Positions 25,786 to 33,436 of a stretch of DNA of 47,900 nucleotides are shown piece by piece. The notes below the pieces were generated by a model that saw only the letters and a program-made list of their open reading frames with translations, was not told where the DNA came from and did not search any database. Source of the stretch: Vulcanimicrobiota bacterium (GTDB lineage Bacteria; Vulcanimicrobiota; Vulcanimicrobiia; Vulcanimicrobiales; Vulcanimicrobiaceae); contig JASHOG010000027.1 of the NCBI GenBank assembly GCA_030041225.1, positions 1-47,900 of the forward strand, given 5' to 3'. The position numbers were made by a program, and so were the translations under genes. Position 1 is the first letter of the stretch. Every line of letters starts with the position of its first letter.

Positions 25786-25995
25786 TTGAGGAAGATTCTT
25801 GCTACGCTTTTGGCGACAGCGTTCTTGACGACCGGTGTCGCGATGGCTGCGACGATGGGAAAGCCAACGCCTAAGCCCACGCCGCATTCGATGATGCACA
25901 TGAAAGCCACGCCGAAGCCGAAGCCCAAGACCAAAGCAACGCCGAAGCCGAAGACCAAGGCGACGCCGAAGCCAAAGGCAACCCATAAGCCCTAA
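25786..25995 (+). CDS. Small secreted Lys/Pro/Thr-rich protein
   Basis: A 69-residue protein starting at TTG 25786, five nt after the near-perfect Shine-Dalgarno AAGGGAGGTGA (25770-25780). Residues 1-21 form a signal peptide (MRKILATLLATAFLTTGVAM). The mature part of about 48 residues is almost entirely Lys, Pro, Thr and Ala with a His/Met patch (PHSMMHMK). It carries three copies of KATPKPK (residues 40-46, 50-56 and 58-64) and has no acidic residues and no Cys. I recognise no family. A strongly basic extended peptide of this kind could bind the cell wall, lipopolysaccharide or nucleic acid, but this is speculation. An intrinsic terminator follows at 26022. Confidence 0.75.
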   Translation: MRKILATLLATAFLTTGVAMAATMGKPTPKPTPHSMMHMKATPKPKPKTKATPKPKTKATPKPKATHKP

Positions 25996-26019
25996 CGACA
26001 GGGATTCGTTCTCATTCAT

Positions 26020-26715
26020 TCACCGGCGCAGTCGTTTTGGCTGCGCCGGTTTCTTCATGACGACCTTTCCCGTCGGACAGAGCTGCAGGAGCGGGCAGCG
26101 ATCGCACAGCGGTCGCGGCGCCTTACAGATCGCGCGTCCATGCAGGATCAGCCAGTGCGTCGCGAGCCCCCACTTCGCTTTCGGTACGAGCTGAACGAGG
26201 TCGCGCTCCACGTCGAGCGGCGTCTTTCCGAGCGTCAAGCCCAGACGATGTGCGACGCGAAACACGTGTGTGTCGACGGCGAGTGCGGGCTCGTCAAACG
26301 CGTTCGCCATCACGACGCTCGCCGTCTTGCGCCCGACGCCGGCAAGCGATTCGAGCGACTCGCGATCGCCCGGAACGGTGCCGCCGAAACGCTCTGTGAT
26401 GTCGTGGGCAGCCCTGATGACGTTCTTCGCCTTCGCACGAAAGAAGCCGCAGGACTTGATGATTCGCTCGACGTCGCGCTGCTTCGCGCTTGCCAACTCC
26501 TTGGCCGTCGGATACCTTGCGAAGAGCTGCGGCGTTATCATGTTCACGCGCGCATCGGTGCACTGCGCGGACAGGATGACCGCGATGAGCAGCTCGTATG
26601 GGTTTGCGTGCTCGAGCGCAGTCGTCGCCTTCGGGTACGTACGCTCGAGAATCTTCAACTGCTCGAGCGCGACGCTGCGCGAGACTCTCTTCTTCGGAAA
26701 AGGAATCGCCGGCAC
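26020..26715 (-). CDS. nth: Endonuclease III (base-excision DNA glycosylase/AP lyase)
   Basis: A 231-residue bifunctional glycosylase that removes oxidised pyrimidines. The helix-hairpin-helix motif LAGVGRKTA contains the catalytic Lys K130, and the catalytic Asp is D148 in AVDTHVFRV. The [4Fe-4S] cluster Cys are C197, C204, C207 and C213, with the required 6-2-5 spacing. I place the start at GTG 26715, ten nt after the mutY stop; the longer frame would overlap mutY and add unrelated residues. The last codons contain the terminator hairpin of the convergent small gene. It is the third gene of mocR-mutY-nth. Confidence 0.93.
   Translation of the reverse strand: MPAIPFPKKRVSRSVALEQLKILERTYPKATTALEHANPYELLIAVILSAQCTDARVNMITPQLFARYPTAKELASAKQRDVERIIKSCGFFRAKAKNVIRAAHDITERFGGTVPGDRESLESLAGVGRKTASVVMANAFDEPALAVDTHVFRVAHRLGLTLGKTPLDVERDLVQLVPKAKWGLATHWLILHGRAICKAPRPLCDRCPLLQLCPTGKVVMKKPAQPKRLRR
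26022..26056 (+). terminator. Intrinsic terminator of the small Lys/Pro-rich gene, inside the 3' end of nth
   Basis: ACCGGCGCAG (26022-26031) and CTGCGCCGGT (26041-26050) form a perfect 10-bp stem with a 9-nt loop, followed on the plus strand by TTCTTC. It ends the 25786 transcript while its bases encode the last residues and stop of the opposing nth gene. Confidence 0.75.
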
Positions 26716-26725
26716 GAGGGAATCT

Positions 26726-27556
26726 CTATGGGAGGGCGAGGTCGCCGTCCTGCACGTCGAGGAGTCCCTCACGCCGCAGGCCTTCTACGAGCCTGCCGAT
26801 CTCGGCCGCACTGCGTTGCGGCAATACAGCACGCAGGCCGCGACGGAGGTCGAGCAATGAGATACGCTTCCCCGGCGGCAGGTCGCGGAGCAGATCGATG
26901 ATGCGGCCGCGCGCGTAGCGCGAGCTTTGCTTGAACGGACTCCTCGCCTTCCCGTTACGCCTCGGCGAGGTGCGTATCGGACCACTTTCGCAGGTGCGTA
27001 GCAGGGGACATGCGGCGCACTGCGGAGTTCGCGCCGTGCAGATCTGCGCGCCGAGATCCATCAGCGCAGAGGCGATCGTGTACCCGCTTCGCCCTATTGC
27101 CTTCACGGCTTTGCGGCCGAGGCGCCGAACGAGGCGGCCAATGTTCACGTCGACGGGAACATCGTCGAGACCGTACGCGAAGGCACGAATTGCAGCCGCC
27201 GTGTAGGAGCCGACACCGGGTAGTGCGCGCAGCGCCACGCGGTTACGTGGAATTATCCCACCGTGGTCCCGCACGACGGCGACGGCGGTCGCGTGCAGGC
27301 GCAAGGCGCGCGCATTGTAGCCTAACCCCTTCCATTCGCGCAGGACGTCGCCCGCGTTCGCCGTCGCGAGCGCGCGCAGCGTGGGGAAACGACGCATGAA
27401 GGCCTCAAACTTCGGAACGACGCGATCGACCTGCGTCTGCTGCAGCATCACCTCGCTCACGAGCGTGCGATAGGGGCTGCGCTCCTGACGCCACGGAAGA
27501 TCGGCACGCCCACGTTTCCTGTACCACGCGAGCAGCGCGCGTCGCGACGTCGTCAT
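26726..27556 (-). CDS. mutY: Adenine DNA glycosylase MutY
   Basis: A 276-residue glycosylase that removes A mispaired with 8-oxoG or G. Catalytic E35 lies in VSEVMLQQTQVDRV and catalytic-site D136 in VPVDVNIGRL. The HhH motif is LPGVGSYTA and the iron-sulfur Cys are C173, C180, C183 and C189. The usual C-terminal NUDIX-like 8-oxoG recognition domain is missing. A short helical segment (RYARGRIIDLLRDLPPG onward) is present instead, as in many actinobacterial MutY proteins. The start overlaps the mocR stop (ATGA). Recognition of the opposite 8-oxoG must therefore differ from the E. coli enzyme. Confidence 0.92.
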   Translation of the reverse strand: MTTSRRALLAWYRKRGRADLPWRQERSPYRTLVSEVMLQQTQVDRVVPKFEAFMRRFPTLRALATANAGDVLREWKGLGYNARALRLHATAVAVVRDHGGIIPRNRVALRALPGVGSYTAAAIRAFAYGLDDVPVDVNIGRLVRRLGRKAVKAIGRSGYTIASALMDLGAQICTARTPQCAACPLLRTCESGPIRTSPRRNGKARSPFKQSSRYARGRIIDLLRDLPPGKRISLLDLRRGLRAVLPQRSAAEIGRLVEGLRREGLLDVQDGDLALP

Positions 27557-29007
27557 GCGCGAAGCGAAGCAATCGCTTCGCCGATACGCGCGATGCCCTG
27601 GCCGATCTCGGTGCGCGTCACAGCGGTAAGCGCCAGTCTGAACTGATGATCTCCGCCGGAGCCGGGATAGAAGGCCTCGCCGAAGAGGAAGGAGGCGCCT
27701 CGGCGCTCGGCTGCGTCGAGCAGCGCGCGGGCGCGAAGGTCACGCGGTGTCGTCGCCCAGAGATAGAAGCCGCCGCGTGGCGCGGCGACGCGAACGGTTC
27801 GCGGCCATCTCTTGGCAATTGCCTCGTCGGCAAGGTCTCGCCGCAGCAGAAGCTCCGAGCGAAGTTGCTCGACGTGTGCGTCGTAACCACGCTCGAGATA
27901 GTCGAGAATCGCGGCTTGAACGTAGAGACTCGTTGCCATGTCGTAGGCCTGCTTTCGCAGCAGCAGACGCTCGAGCACGACATGCGGCGCAACAAGCCAC
28001 CCGACACGCAGACTCGGCGCAATCGTCTTGGAAAAGGTGGAGAGGTAGACGACGCAGTCCGGCGCCGATGCGAGAAGCGGCGGCAAGCGCTCCGGCGCGA
28101 GCGGTCCGTACGGATCGTCCTCGACGATCGGCACACCGGCGCGACGCGCGATCGTCGCGAGCCTCTCGCGTCGATCTGCGTTCATCATTGCGTTGGTCGG
28201 ATTGTGAAGCGACGGCATCGTGTAGATGAAGCGCGGGCGACGCGTCCGAAGCACCGCCTCGACATGGTCGACGCGCATACCTTCATCGTCGACCGGGACC
28301 GGCACCGCGCGCAGTCCGCAAATTTGAAAGATCTGCAGCGCACCTGGATACGACGGACTCTCCACGATGATCTCGTCGCCGGGCTCGGCAAGACTCTGCG
28401 CAACGATCATGATGCCCTGCGTCGAGCCGGTGAGCATGATAACGTCGCGCGCATGCACCTTCGCGCCGCGTGTGGCCATGCGCGCCGCGATCGCTTCGCG
28501 TAGCGGTGCGTAGCCTTCGGAGTCGCCGTACGAGAGCACGAACCGCGGATCGCGCGCGACGCGTGCAAAGGATTTCGCGAGCTCGCCGAGCGGAGAGGGC
28601 TCGTCCGGCGCAACGCCCTGCACGAAAGAGATGCGCCCAGGCTCCTGTTTCGCCGCGAGCTCGCCGAGAATGTTGGGAAACTCGCCGACGCGCCAGGGCG
28701 GCAGCGTTACCCACCATGGAACGCCTGCCGAGCGCTCCCGCCGCTCGGTCTGCGCGGCGACCCGCGACCCGGAGCCGACGCGTTGGGCGATCAACCCCTC
28801 AGTGGCGAGCTCGCGGTACGCATGGACGATCGTACTTCGGTTCACTCGGAGGCGCTGCGCCATCTCCCGTTCTGCGGGCAGGCGCGCCGACTCCGGGAGC
28901 GTGCCCGCCAAGATGGCGGAGCGCAAGTGCTCGTAGATTTGCCGGTAGAGCGGGACGATGGACGCTCGGTCGAGCTCCGGGACCGCGGACCCTCCAAGCT
29001 TGAACAT
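27553..29007 (-). CDS. MocR-type transcription factor (GntR DNA-binding domain fused to aminotransferase domain)
   Basis: A 484-residue regulator. The N-terminal winged helix (about 17-80) has the GntR pattern IVPLYRQIYEHLRSAILAG and LPAEREMAQRLRVNRSTIVH. After a linker a fold-type I aminotransferase domain carries the PLP lysine K327 in TFSKTIAPSLRVGW. MocR regulators such as PdxR or GabR sense PLP or an amino-acid derivative. A perfect inverted repeat GAACATGG/CCATGTTC covers its own start codon, suggesting autoregulation. It is divergent from lpd and leads mutY and nth. PLP-enzyme activity instead of regulation cannot be excluded (AroR- or KynB-like aminotransferases share the fold), but the HTH is intact. 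Confidence 0.88.
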   Translation of the reverse strand: MFKLGGSAVPELDRASIVPLYRQIYEHLRSAILAGTLPESARLPAEREMAQRLRVNRSTIVHAYRELATEGLIAQRVGSGSRVAAQTERRERSAGVPWWVTLPPWRVGEFPNILGELAAKQEPGRISFVQGVAPDEPSPLGELAKSFARVARDPRFVLSYGDSEGYAPLREAIAARMATRGAKVHARDVIMLTGSTQGIMIVAQSLAEPGDEIIVESPSYPGALQIFQICGLRAVPVPVDDEGMRVDHVEAVLRTRRPRFIYTMPSLHNPTNAMMNADRRERLATIARRAGVPIVEDDPYGPLAPERLPPLLASAPDCVVYLSTFSKTIAPSLRVGWLVAPHVVLERLLLRKQAYDMATSLYVQAAILDYLERGYDAHVEQLRSELLLRRDLADEAIAKRWPRTVRVAAPRGGFYLWATTPRDLRARALLDAAERRGASFLFGEAFYPGSGGDHQFRLALTAVTRTEIGQGIARIGEAIASLRA

Positions 29008-29024
29008 GGATCGGTCCCATGTTC
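29002..29024. promoter_or_regulatory. Inverted repeat over the mocR start codon (candidate operator)
   Basis: GAACATGG (29002-29009), 7-nt spacer, CCATGTTC (29017-29024), a perfect 8-bp inverted repeat. The mocR ATG (29005-29007 on the minus strand) lies in one arm. It is 70 bp upstream of the lpd start on the other strand. It may be the binding site of the MocR dimer or an RNA hairpin masking initiation. Confidence 0.5.
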
Positions 29025-29093
29025 GCGTCCGACGCGCGTCGAAGCCTTTGCTCGTAGAAATCGGTTAGCATGGGAGCGCGAAAGGAGCACGAG

Positions 29094-30533
29094 TTGACTG
29101 ATCACCAGGTGGACGCCGTCGTCATAGGAGCGGGGCCGGGCGGCTATCACGCCGCGATTCGGCTTGGGCAGCTCGGCAAAAAGGTGCTTTGCGTCGATCG
29201 CGACGAGGTCGGCGGCGTCTGTTTGAACTGGGGTTGCATCCCGACGAAGGCGCTGCTTCACGTCGGCGAGATCGCGCGCCACATCCGCGGCGCACCGGAG
29301 CTGGGGCTCAACCCGGGCGAGCTGCGCATCGACCGTGAGCGCATCGCGAAGTTCAAGACCGACGTCGTCAACGCGAACGTGAACGGCGTGAAGACGCTTT
29401 TCAAAGGAAACAACGTCGAGTTTCTCTACGGGCAGGCATCATTCAAGAGCCCGACCGAGATTGCGCTCAAAACCAAAGGCGGAGAGGATCGCATCACCGC
29501 CAAGCATGTCGTGATCGCGACCGGCTCGGCGCCCGTCGACGTGAAGGCGTGGCCGCGAGATGGTACGACGATCATTAACTCCGACGACGCCGTGAAACTC
29601 GAATCGACCCCGAAGGAGCTGCTCGTCATCGGCGGCGGCGTCATCGGCCTCGAGTTCGCGACCATTTACACCCGGCTCGGTGCGAAGGTACTCGTTATCG
29701 AGGCTCTCCCGCAGATTCTTACGGGCACGGACGTCGAGGTCAGTAAGGCGCTCGGACGCATTCTCAAAAAGCAAGGCGTTGAGATCATGCTCTCCACAAC
29801 GGTCGGCAAGCTTGAGAAAGACGGCAAGGTCGTCAAGGCGACGTTCAAAGGCGAAGGCACCGGCGGTAAGGATGAGACGCGCACCTTTGAGATGGTGCTC
29901 GTCGCGGTCGGCCGCCGCCCGGTGACCGACGGCTTGAACCTCGCCGCGGCGGGATTATCGACCGACGACAAGGGCTTCATCTCCGTCGATCAGCAGATGC
30001 GAACGAAGGTCGGGAACATCTTCGCGATCGGCGACGTCACCGGAGCGCCCCTGCTCGCGCACCGCGCGATGAAGCAAGGCGTCGTCGCGGCAGAGGTGAT
30101 CTCGGGAAGCCGTTCTGCGGCGTTCGATCCGATCGCGATTCCGAACTGCATCTATACCGACCCGGAGGTTGCGACGGTCGGTCTCTCCGAGGAAGAGGCG
30201 AAAGCCAAAGGCTACGATGTACGCATCGGTAAGTTCCCCCTCGCGGCGAGCGGGCGCGCGCGCACGATGAACGAGAGCGACGGCCTCATCAAGCTCGTCG
30301 GTGACGCGAAGACCGATGTACTTCTGGGCATGCACATCGTTGCGCCTCAGGCGGAGTCGATGATCGGTGAGGGCGTGATCGCGCTCGAGATGGGAGCGAC
30401 ACTCGAAGACATCGGCCTCTCCGTGCATCCGCATCCGACGCTCACCGAGTCCATCATGGAAGCCGCCGAAGCGGCGCACGGAAAGGCGATTCATATTCTC
30501 AACCCAAAGCCGAAGACGCCGGCTGCCGTATAG
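29094..30533 (+). CDS. lpdA: Dihydrolipoyl dehydrogenase
   Basis: A 479-residue flavoprotein disulfide reductase, the E3 component of 2-oxoacid dehydrogenase and glycine cleavage complexes. The FAD motif VIGAGPGGYHAA is at 10-21, the redox disulfide C43-C48 in GGVCLNWGCIPTK, and the NAD motif VIGGGVIGLEFA in the middle. The C-terminal active-site HPHPTLTE has H447 and E452. I prefer TTG 29094, which follows AAAGGAG by six nt, to ATG 29070, which has no ribosome-binding site. It heads lpd-lipB-lipA. No E1 or E2 gene is in the window, so this E3 must serve complexes encoded elsewhere. Confidence 0.95.
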   Translation: MTDHQVDAVVIGAGPGGYHAAIRLGQLGKKVLCVDRDEVGGVCLNWGCIPTKALLHVGEIARHIRGAPELGLNPGELRIDRERIAKFKTDVVNANVNGVKTLFKGNNVEFLYGQASFKSPTEIALKTKGGEDRITAKHVVIATGSAPVDVKAWPRDGTTIINSDDAVKLESTPKELLVIGGGVIGLEFATIYTRLGAKVLVIEALPQILTGTDVEVSKALGRILKKQGVEIMLSTTVGKLEKDGKVVKATFKGEGTGGKDETRTFEMVLVAVGRRPVTDGLNLAAAGLSTDDKGFISVDQQMRTKVGNIFAIGDVTGAPLLAHRAMKQGVVAAEVISGSRSAAFDPIAIPNCIYTDPEVATVGLSEEEAKAKGYDVRIGKFPLAASGRARTMNESDGLIKLVGDAKTDVLLGMHIVAPQAESMIGEGVIALEMGATLEDIGLSVHPHPTLTESIMEAAEAAHGKAIHILNPKPKTPAAV

Positions 30534-30539
30534 GAGCAT

Positions 30540-31238
30540 GTGAGCACGGCGCGCCTCATCGATCTCGGACGCAAACCGTACCGCGAGGTGTGGGAACTTC
30601 AGCACATGTTGCACGAGCGAGTCCGCGAGGGAAAGGCTCCCGAGACCTGGATCGCGGTCGAGCATGAGGCTGTCATCACGCTCGGGCGCAACGCGAAGAG
30701 TGCGAACGTGCTGCTGCCTCGCGAAACGCTGCTCGCGCGCGGGATCGACGTCGTGGAGATCGAGCGCGGCGGCGACGTGACCTATCACGGGCCCGGACAG
30801 CTCGTCGTGTATCCGATTCGCCGCCTGGAGCGATTCCGCGAAGTCGTTCCGCTCGTGCGCGCGCTCGAGGAGGCGGTGATTCGGGCCTGCGCGGTTTTCG
30901 GGGTTGAGGGATCGCGCTGGACCGAGCACGCCGGCGTCTGGGTCGGGCGCAACCAAATCTGCGCCATCGGCCTTGCCGTGCGGCAGATGACCTCGCTTCA
31001 CGGGATCGCCTTCAACGTCTCGACGCAGCTCGACTACGATCGCCTCATCAACCCTTGCGGCCTCACCGACCACGGCCTGACTTCGCTCTCCAAGGAAACA
31101 AAACGCGTCGTCTCCATGAGCGAAGCCAAGACGGCTTTGTTCATGGCAGTGGAAAAAGTCTTCGATCTCCGCTTTGTCAGCGCGGACGAACCGCGACGAG
31201 CGTACACGGGGCGTGAGACCGCTCACGCGAGTACATGA
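30540..31238 (+). CDS. lipB: Octanoyltransferase LipB (catalytic Lys replaced by Gln)
   Basis: A 232-residue enzyme moving octanoyl from acyl carrier protein to lipoyl domains. GTG 30540 follows AGGAG that overlaps the lpd stop. Family motifs RGGDVTYHGPGQLVVYP (76-92) and SLHGIAFNVS are intact, and the nucleophile Cys is C173 in INPCGLTDHG. The general-base lysine, normally in the (R/A)K(I/V)AxxG motif, is Gln139 here: the codons read GRNQICAIG. The remainder of the protein looks functional and the gene is coupled to lipA (one nt between stop and ATG). Either another residue activates the Cys or activity is altered. Confidence 0.92.
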   Translation: MSTARLIDLGRKPYREVWELQHMLHERVREGKAPETWIAVEHEAVITLGRNAKSANVLLPRETLLARGIDVVEIERGGDVTYHGPGQLVVYPIRRLERFREVVPLVRALEEAVIRACAVFGVEGSRWTEHAGVWVGRNQICAIGLAVRQMTSLHGIAFNVSTQLDYDRLINPCGLTDHGLTSLSKETKRVVSMSEAKTALFMAVEKVFDLRFVSADEPRRAYTGRETAHAST

Positions 31239-31239
31239 T

Positions 31240-32124
31240 ATGGCCATCGAAATCGACCTAACGACGCTGCGTAAGCCGGATTGGCTTCGCGTTCGCCTGC
31301 CCTCCGGCGACAACTACGAGCGCGTCAAAGCCGAAGTTCGCGGACTAAAGCTGCACACGGTCTGCCAGGAGGCCGCGTGCCCGAACCTCGCCGAGTGCTG
31401 GGGCGTGGGAACGGCCACGATCATGATTCTCGGTGACGTCTGTACGCGCGGTTGCCGCTTCTGCAACGTCAAGACGGGAACGCAGCACGGAACCGTCGAT
31501 TGGCTCGAGCCCGTTCGCGTTGCGCAGGCGGTGCAAGAGCTTGGCTGGCGATATCTCGTGCTGACGGCGGTGGATCGCGATGACCTCACCGACGGCGGAG
31601 CCCTCATCTTCGCGAACACCGTGCGTGAGATTCACGGGCGCGTGCCCGACGCGCGCGTCGAGATTCTCAGCGGCGATTTCGCCGGGGATTTGCGCGCGCT
31701 CGACATCGTCATGGATGCCGAGCCTGACGTCTTTGCACACAATTTGGAAACGGTGCGCCGCCTCACGCCGATCGTGCGCGACCGGCGCGCGGGTTACGAC
31801 CAAACCTTGCGCGTGCTCGAGCATGCGAAGCGACGGGCACCGCAGCGTTTCACGAAAACCTCGATCATGCTCGGTCTCGGTGAGCGTGACGATGAAGTGG
31901 AGCGCGCAATGGAAGACGCGCGTTCGATCGGCGTCGACATCTTCACCATGGGGCAGTACTTGAGGCCGACCAAGAAGCATCTACCCGTGACGACCTACCT
32001 CACGCCGCAGCGTTTTGCGGAGCTCGGCGCGCTTGCCCGGTCGAAGGGCTTCCACCAGGTCGTCTCGAGCCCGCTCTCTCGCTCCTCCTATCACGCGGAA
32101 CAGGCCTTCCCGAAGAGCTCCTAG
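31240..32124 (+). CDS. lipA: Lipoyl synthase
   Basis: A 294-residue radical SAM enzyme inserting two sulfurs into octanoyl-lipoyl domains. The auxiliary cluster Cys are C42, C47 and C53 (CxxxxCxxxxxC), and the SAM-cluster Cys are C68, C72 and C75 (CTRGCRFC). The C-terminal RSSYHAE supplies the conserved Ser ligand of the auxiliary cluster. ATG 31240 gives the standard N-terminus; an upstream in-frame ATG would lie inside lipB. The order lpd-lipB-lipA makes a compact lipoamide cofactor operon. Confidence 0.97.
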   Translation: MAIEIDLTTLRKPDWLRVRLPSGDNYERVKAEVRGLKLHTVCQEAACPNLAECWGVGTATIMILGDVCTRGCRFCNVKTGTQHGTVDWLEPVRVAQAVQELGWRYLVLTAVDRDDLTDGGALIFANTVREIHGRVPDARVEILSGDFAGDLRALDIVMDAEPDVFAHNLETVRRLTPIVRDRRAGYDQTLRVLEHAKRRAPQRFTKTSIMLGLGERDDEVERAMEDARSIGVDIFTMGQYLRPTKKHLPVTTYLTPQRFAELGALARSKGFHQVVSSPLSRSSYHAEQAFPKSS

Positions 32125-32162
32125 GGGAGCGAGGGTTTAGCCGAGCCGGAGGGCAACTCTCC

Positions 32163-32206
32163 GGGGGGCCAGGTTGATAAGTTTAATAGGCACCTGGCCG
32201 TGCCCC
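32163..32206 (+). promoter_or_regulatory. Large inverted repeat in the leader of the predicted barrel gene
   Basis: GGCCAGGT (32167-32174) and ACCTGGCC (32192-32199) form a perfect 8-bp stem with a 17-nt AT-rich centre (tgataagtttaataggc). Flanking GGGG and CCCC extend it by four pairs after a 3-nt bulge. It ends 14 nt before ATG 32221. A second, smaller repeat CCGGAG/CTCCGG is at 32146-32164. It may be an operator or a leader hairpin. No U-run follows, so neither is a classical terminator for lipA. Confidence 0.4.
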
Positions 32207-32220
32207 GTGGGAGAAGCTGA

Positions 32221-33411
32221 ATGGAAAGAACCTTCCTCCGCGCGCTTGCCGCCGTCTTAGCGACGGCGTCCTTCGCGTGCTCTTCGATTCCGGCCCTTGC
32301 CGACGGCGGCACGGTTGACGCGATGTCCCAAGGTGTCGTCAGCGGCGCGAACACGGCAATCAAGAATGCCATGGACGCCGACGCGCAGCGGCGGGCCAAG
32401 AGGCTCAGCCCCGCGACGGTCGGTCAGGCACCGCCGGTGCAGCAGCCGAAGCCGAGTTCACCACAAGGGTTGCCGGTCGGTTTCACCTATACGCTCGATG
32501 CGTCGCTCGCGCTGCCGTTCGGAAATGTCGGAAGCTTCTCGGGAAAGTGGCTGCCGGGCGGTATGGACGCAGTGCTCGGTTACGGCTTCTCCCCGTATTC
32601 ACGCGTCTCGGCGTACTTCTACGAGATCCAGCACTACCCGTACGGCTTCAACTCGGGCACGGTTCCACTCTACCTTCAGGGACTCGCGACGCCGATCGGC
32701 TCCGAGAATCTCGGTACGCTCGAGCCGCAGCTCAATCTTACGACGAAGGACCGCTTCCTGCTCTTCAACTACGAGCAGCTCATCGACCTCGGTAAGGTGA
32801 TGGGACACGAAGTCCCACTCGTGATCTCGCCCACCTTCGTCTCGCGGTGGTCCACGATCGCCGCGTCGGGCAACGGCACAGATGTCGTTCCGTTCGAAAC
32901 CGTGCCGGGCACCGGGACGCCGTACTACGACGTGCACACGCGCACCGCGCAGTACTACTCGCTCGCCTTTACGCTGCCGTTCCTGAAGTCGCCGAAGTTC
33001 TTCGGTACGTTCACGCTCGCGCCGACGACGCTCGTTCATCTCGCCGGCCTCAATCAGGTGAATGCTACTCAGCTGTATCAGATTCTCTACCTCGAGTACG
33101 ACATGACGCCGACGACGACGCTCTTCCTCGAACCGCAGAGCTCGCGCGATTATCTGCCGCTCGACCCATACGCGGAGCACATTTTCGACTACTTCGCCGG
33201 CGTCTCGCAACGCTTCGCAAAGTACGGTTTCGTGCAGCTCGTGCTCAACAGCGGCGGCCCGACGAACTACAGTCCGTACGGCATATCCGCGCTGACGTGC
33301 CAAGCCCTGCCGTGCAATCCCAACGAAGTCGTTCCGACGGTGGGCGGTCTCAAGGCGACGCAACTTCAGTTCCAAATCGGCATCGGCTCGCCGAGCGTCA
33401 TCCCGTTCTAG
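32221..33411 (+). CDS. Predicted outer-membrane beta-barrel protein, function unknown
   Basis: A 396-residue exported protein. The signal peptide (MERTFLRALAAVLATASFAC start) probably ends after PALA at residue 27. A short Ala/Gln/Pro-rich region (about 30-85) leads into alternating aromatic/polar strands (VGFTYTLDASLALPFGNVGS; DAVLGYGFSPYSRVSAYFYE; QYYSLAFTLPFLKSPKFFGT; QLYQILYLEYDMTPTTTLFL). The chain ends LQFQIGIGSPSVIPF with a terminal Phe as used by the BAM machinery. This looks like a 10-14 strand barrel, but I recognise no family. GGGAG precedes ATG 32221. The SGNH lipoprotein gene follows within about 25 bp, implying linked function. Confidence 0.7.
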   Translation: MERTFLRALAAVLATASFACSSIPALADGGTVDAMSQGVVSGANTAIKNAMDADAQRRAKRLSPATVGQAPPVQQPKPSSPQGLPVGFTYTLDASLALPFGNVGSFSGKWLPGGMDAVLGYGFSPYSRVSAYFYEIQHYPYGFNSGTVPLYLQGLATPIGSENLGTLEPQLNLTTKDRFLLFNYEQLIDLGKVMGHEVPLVISPTFVSRWSTIAASGNGTDVVPFETVPGTGTPYYDVHTRTAQYYSLAFTLPFLKSPKFFGTFTLAPTTLVHLAGLNQVNATQLYQILYLEYDMTPTTTLFLEPQSSRDYLPLDPYAEHIFDYFAGVSQRFAKYGFVQLVLNSGGPTNYSPYGISALTCQALPCNPNEVVPTVGGLKATQLQFQIGIGSPSVIPF

Positions 33412-33436
33412 CTCTCAGCGCATGAAGGTAATCACT

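Noticed and set aside
29094-32124. A full 2-oxoacid dehydrogenase operon
   Set aside because: Only E3 and lipoate genes are present; no E1 or E2 gene in the window.
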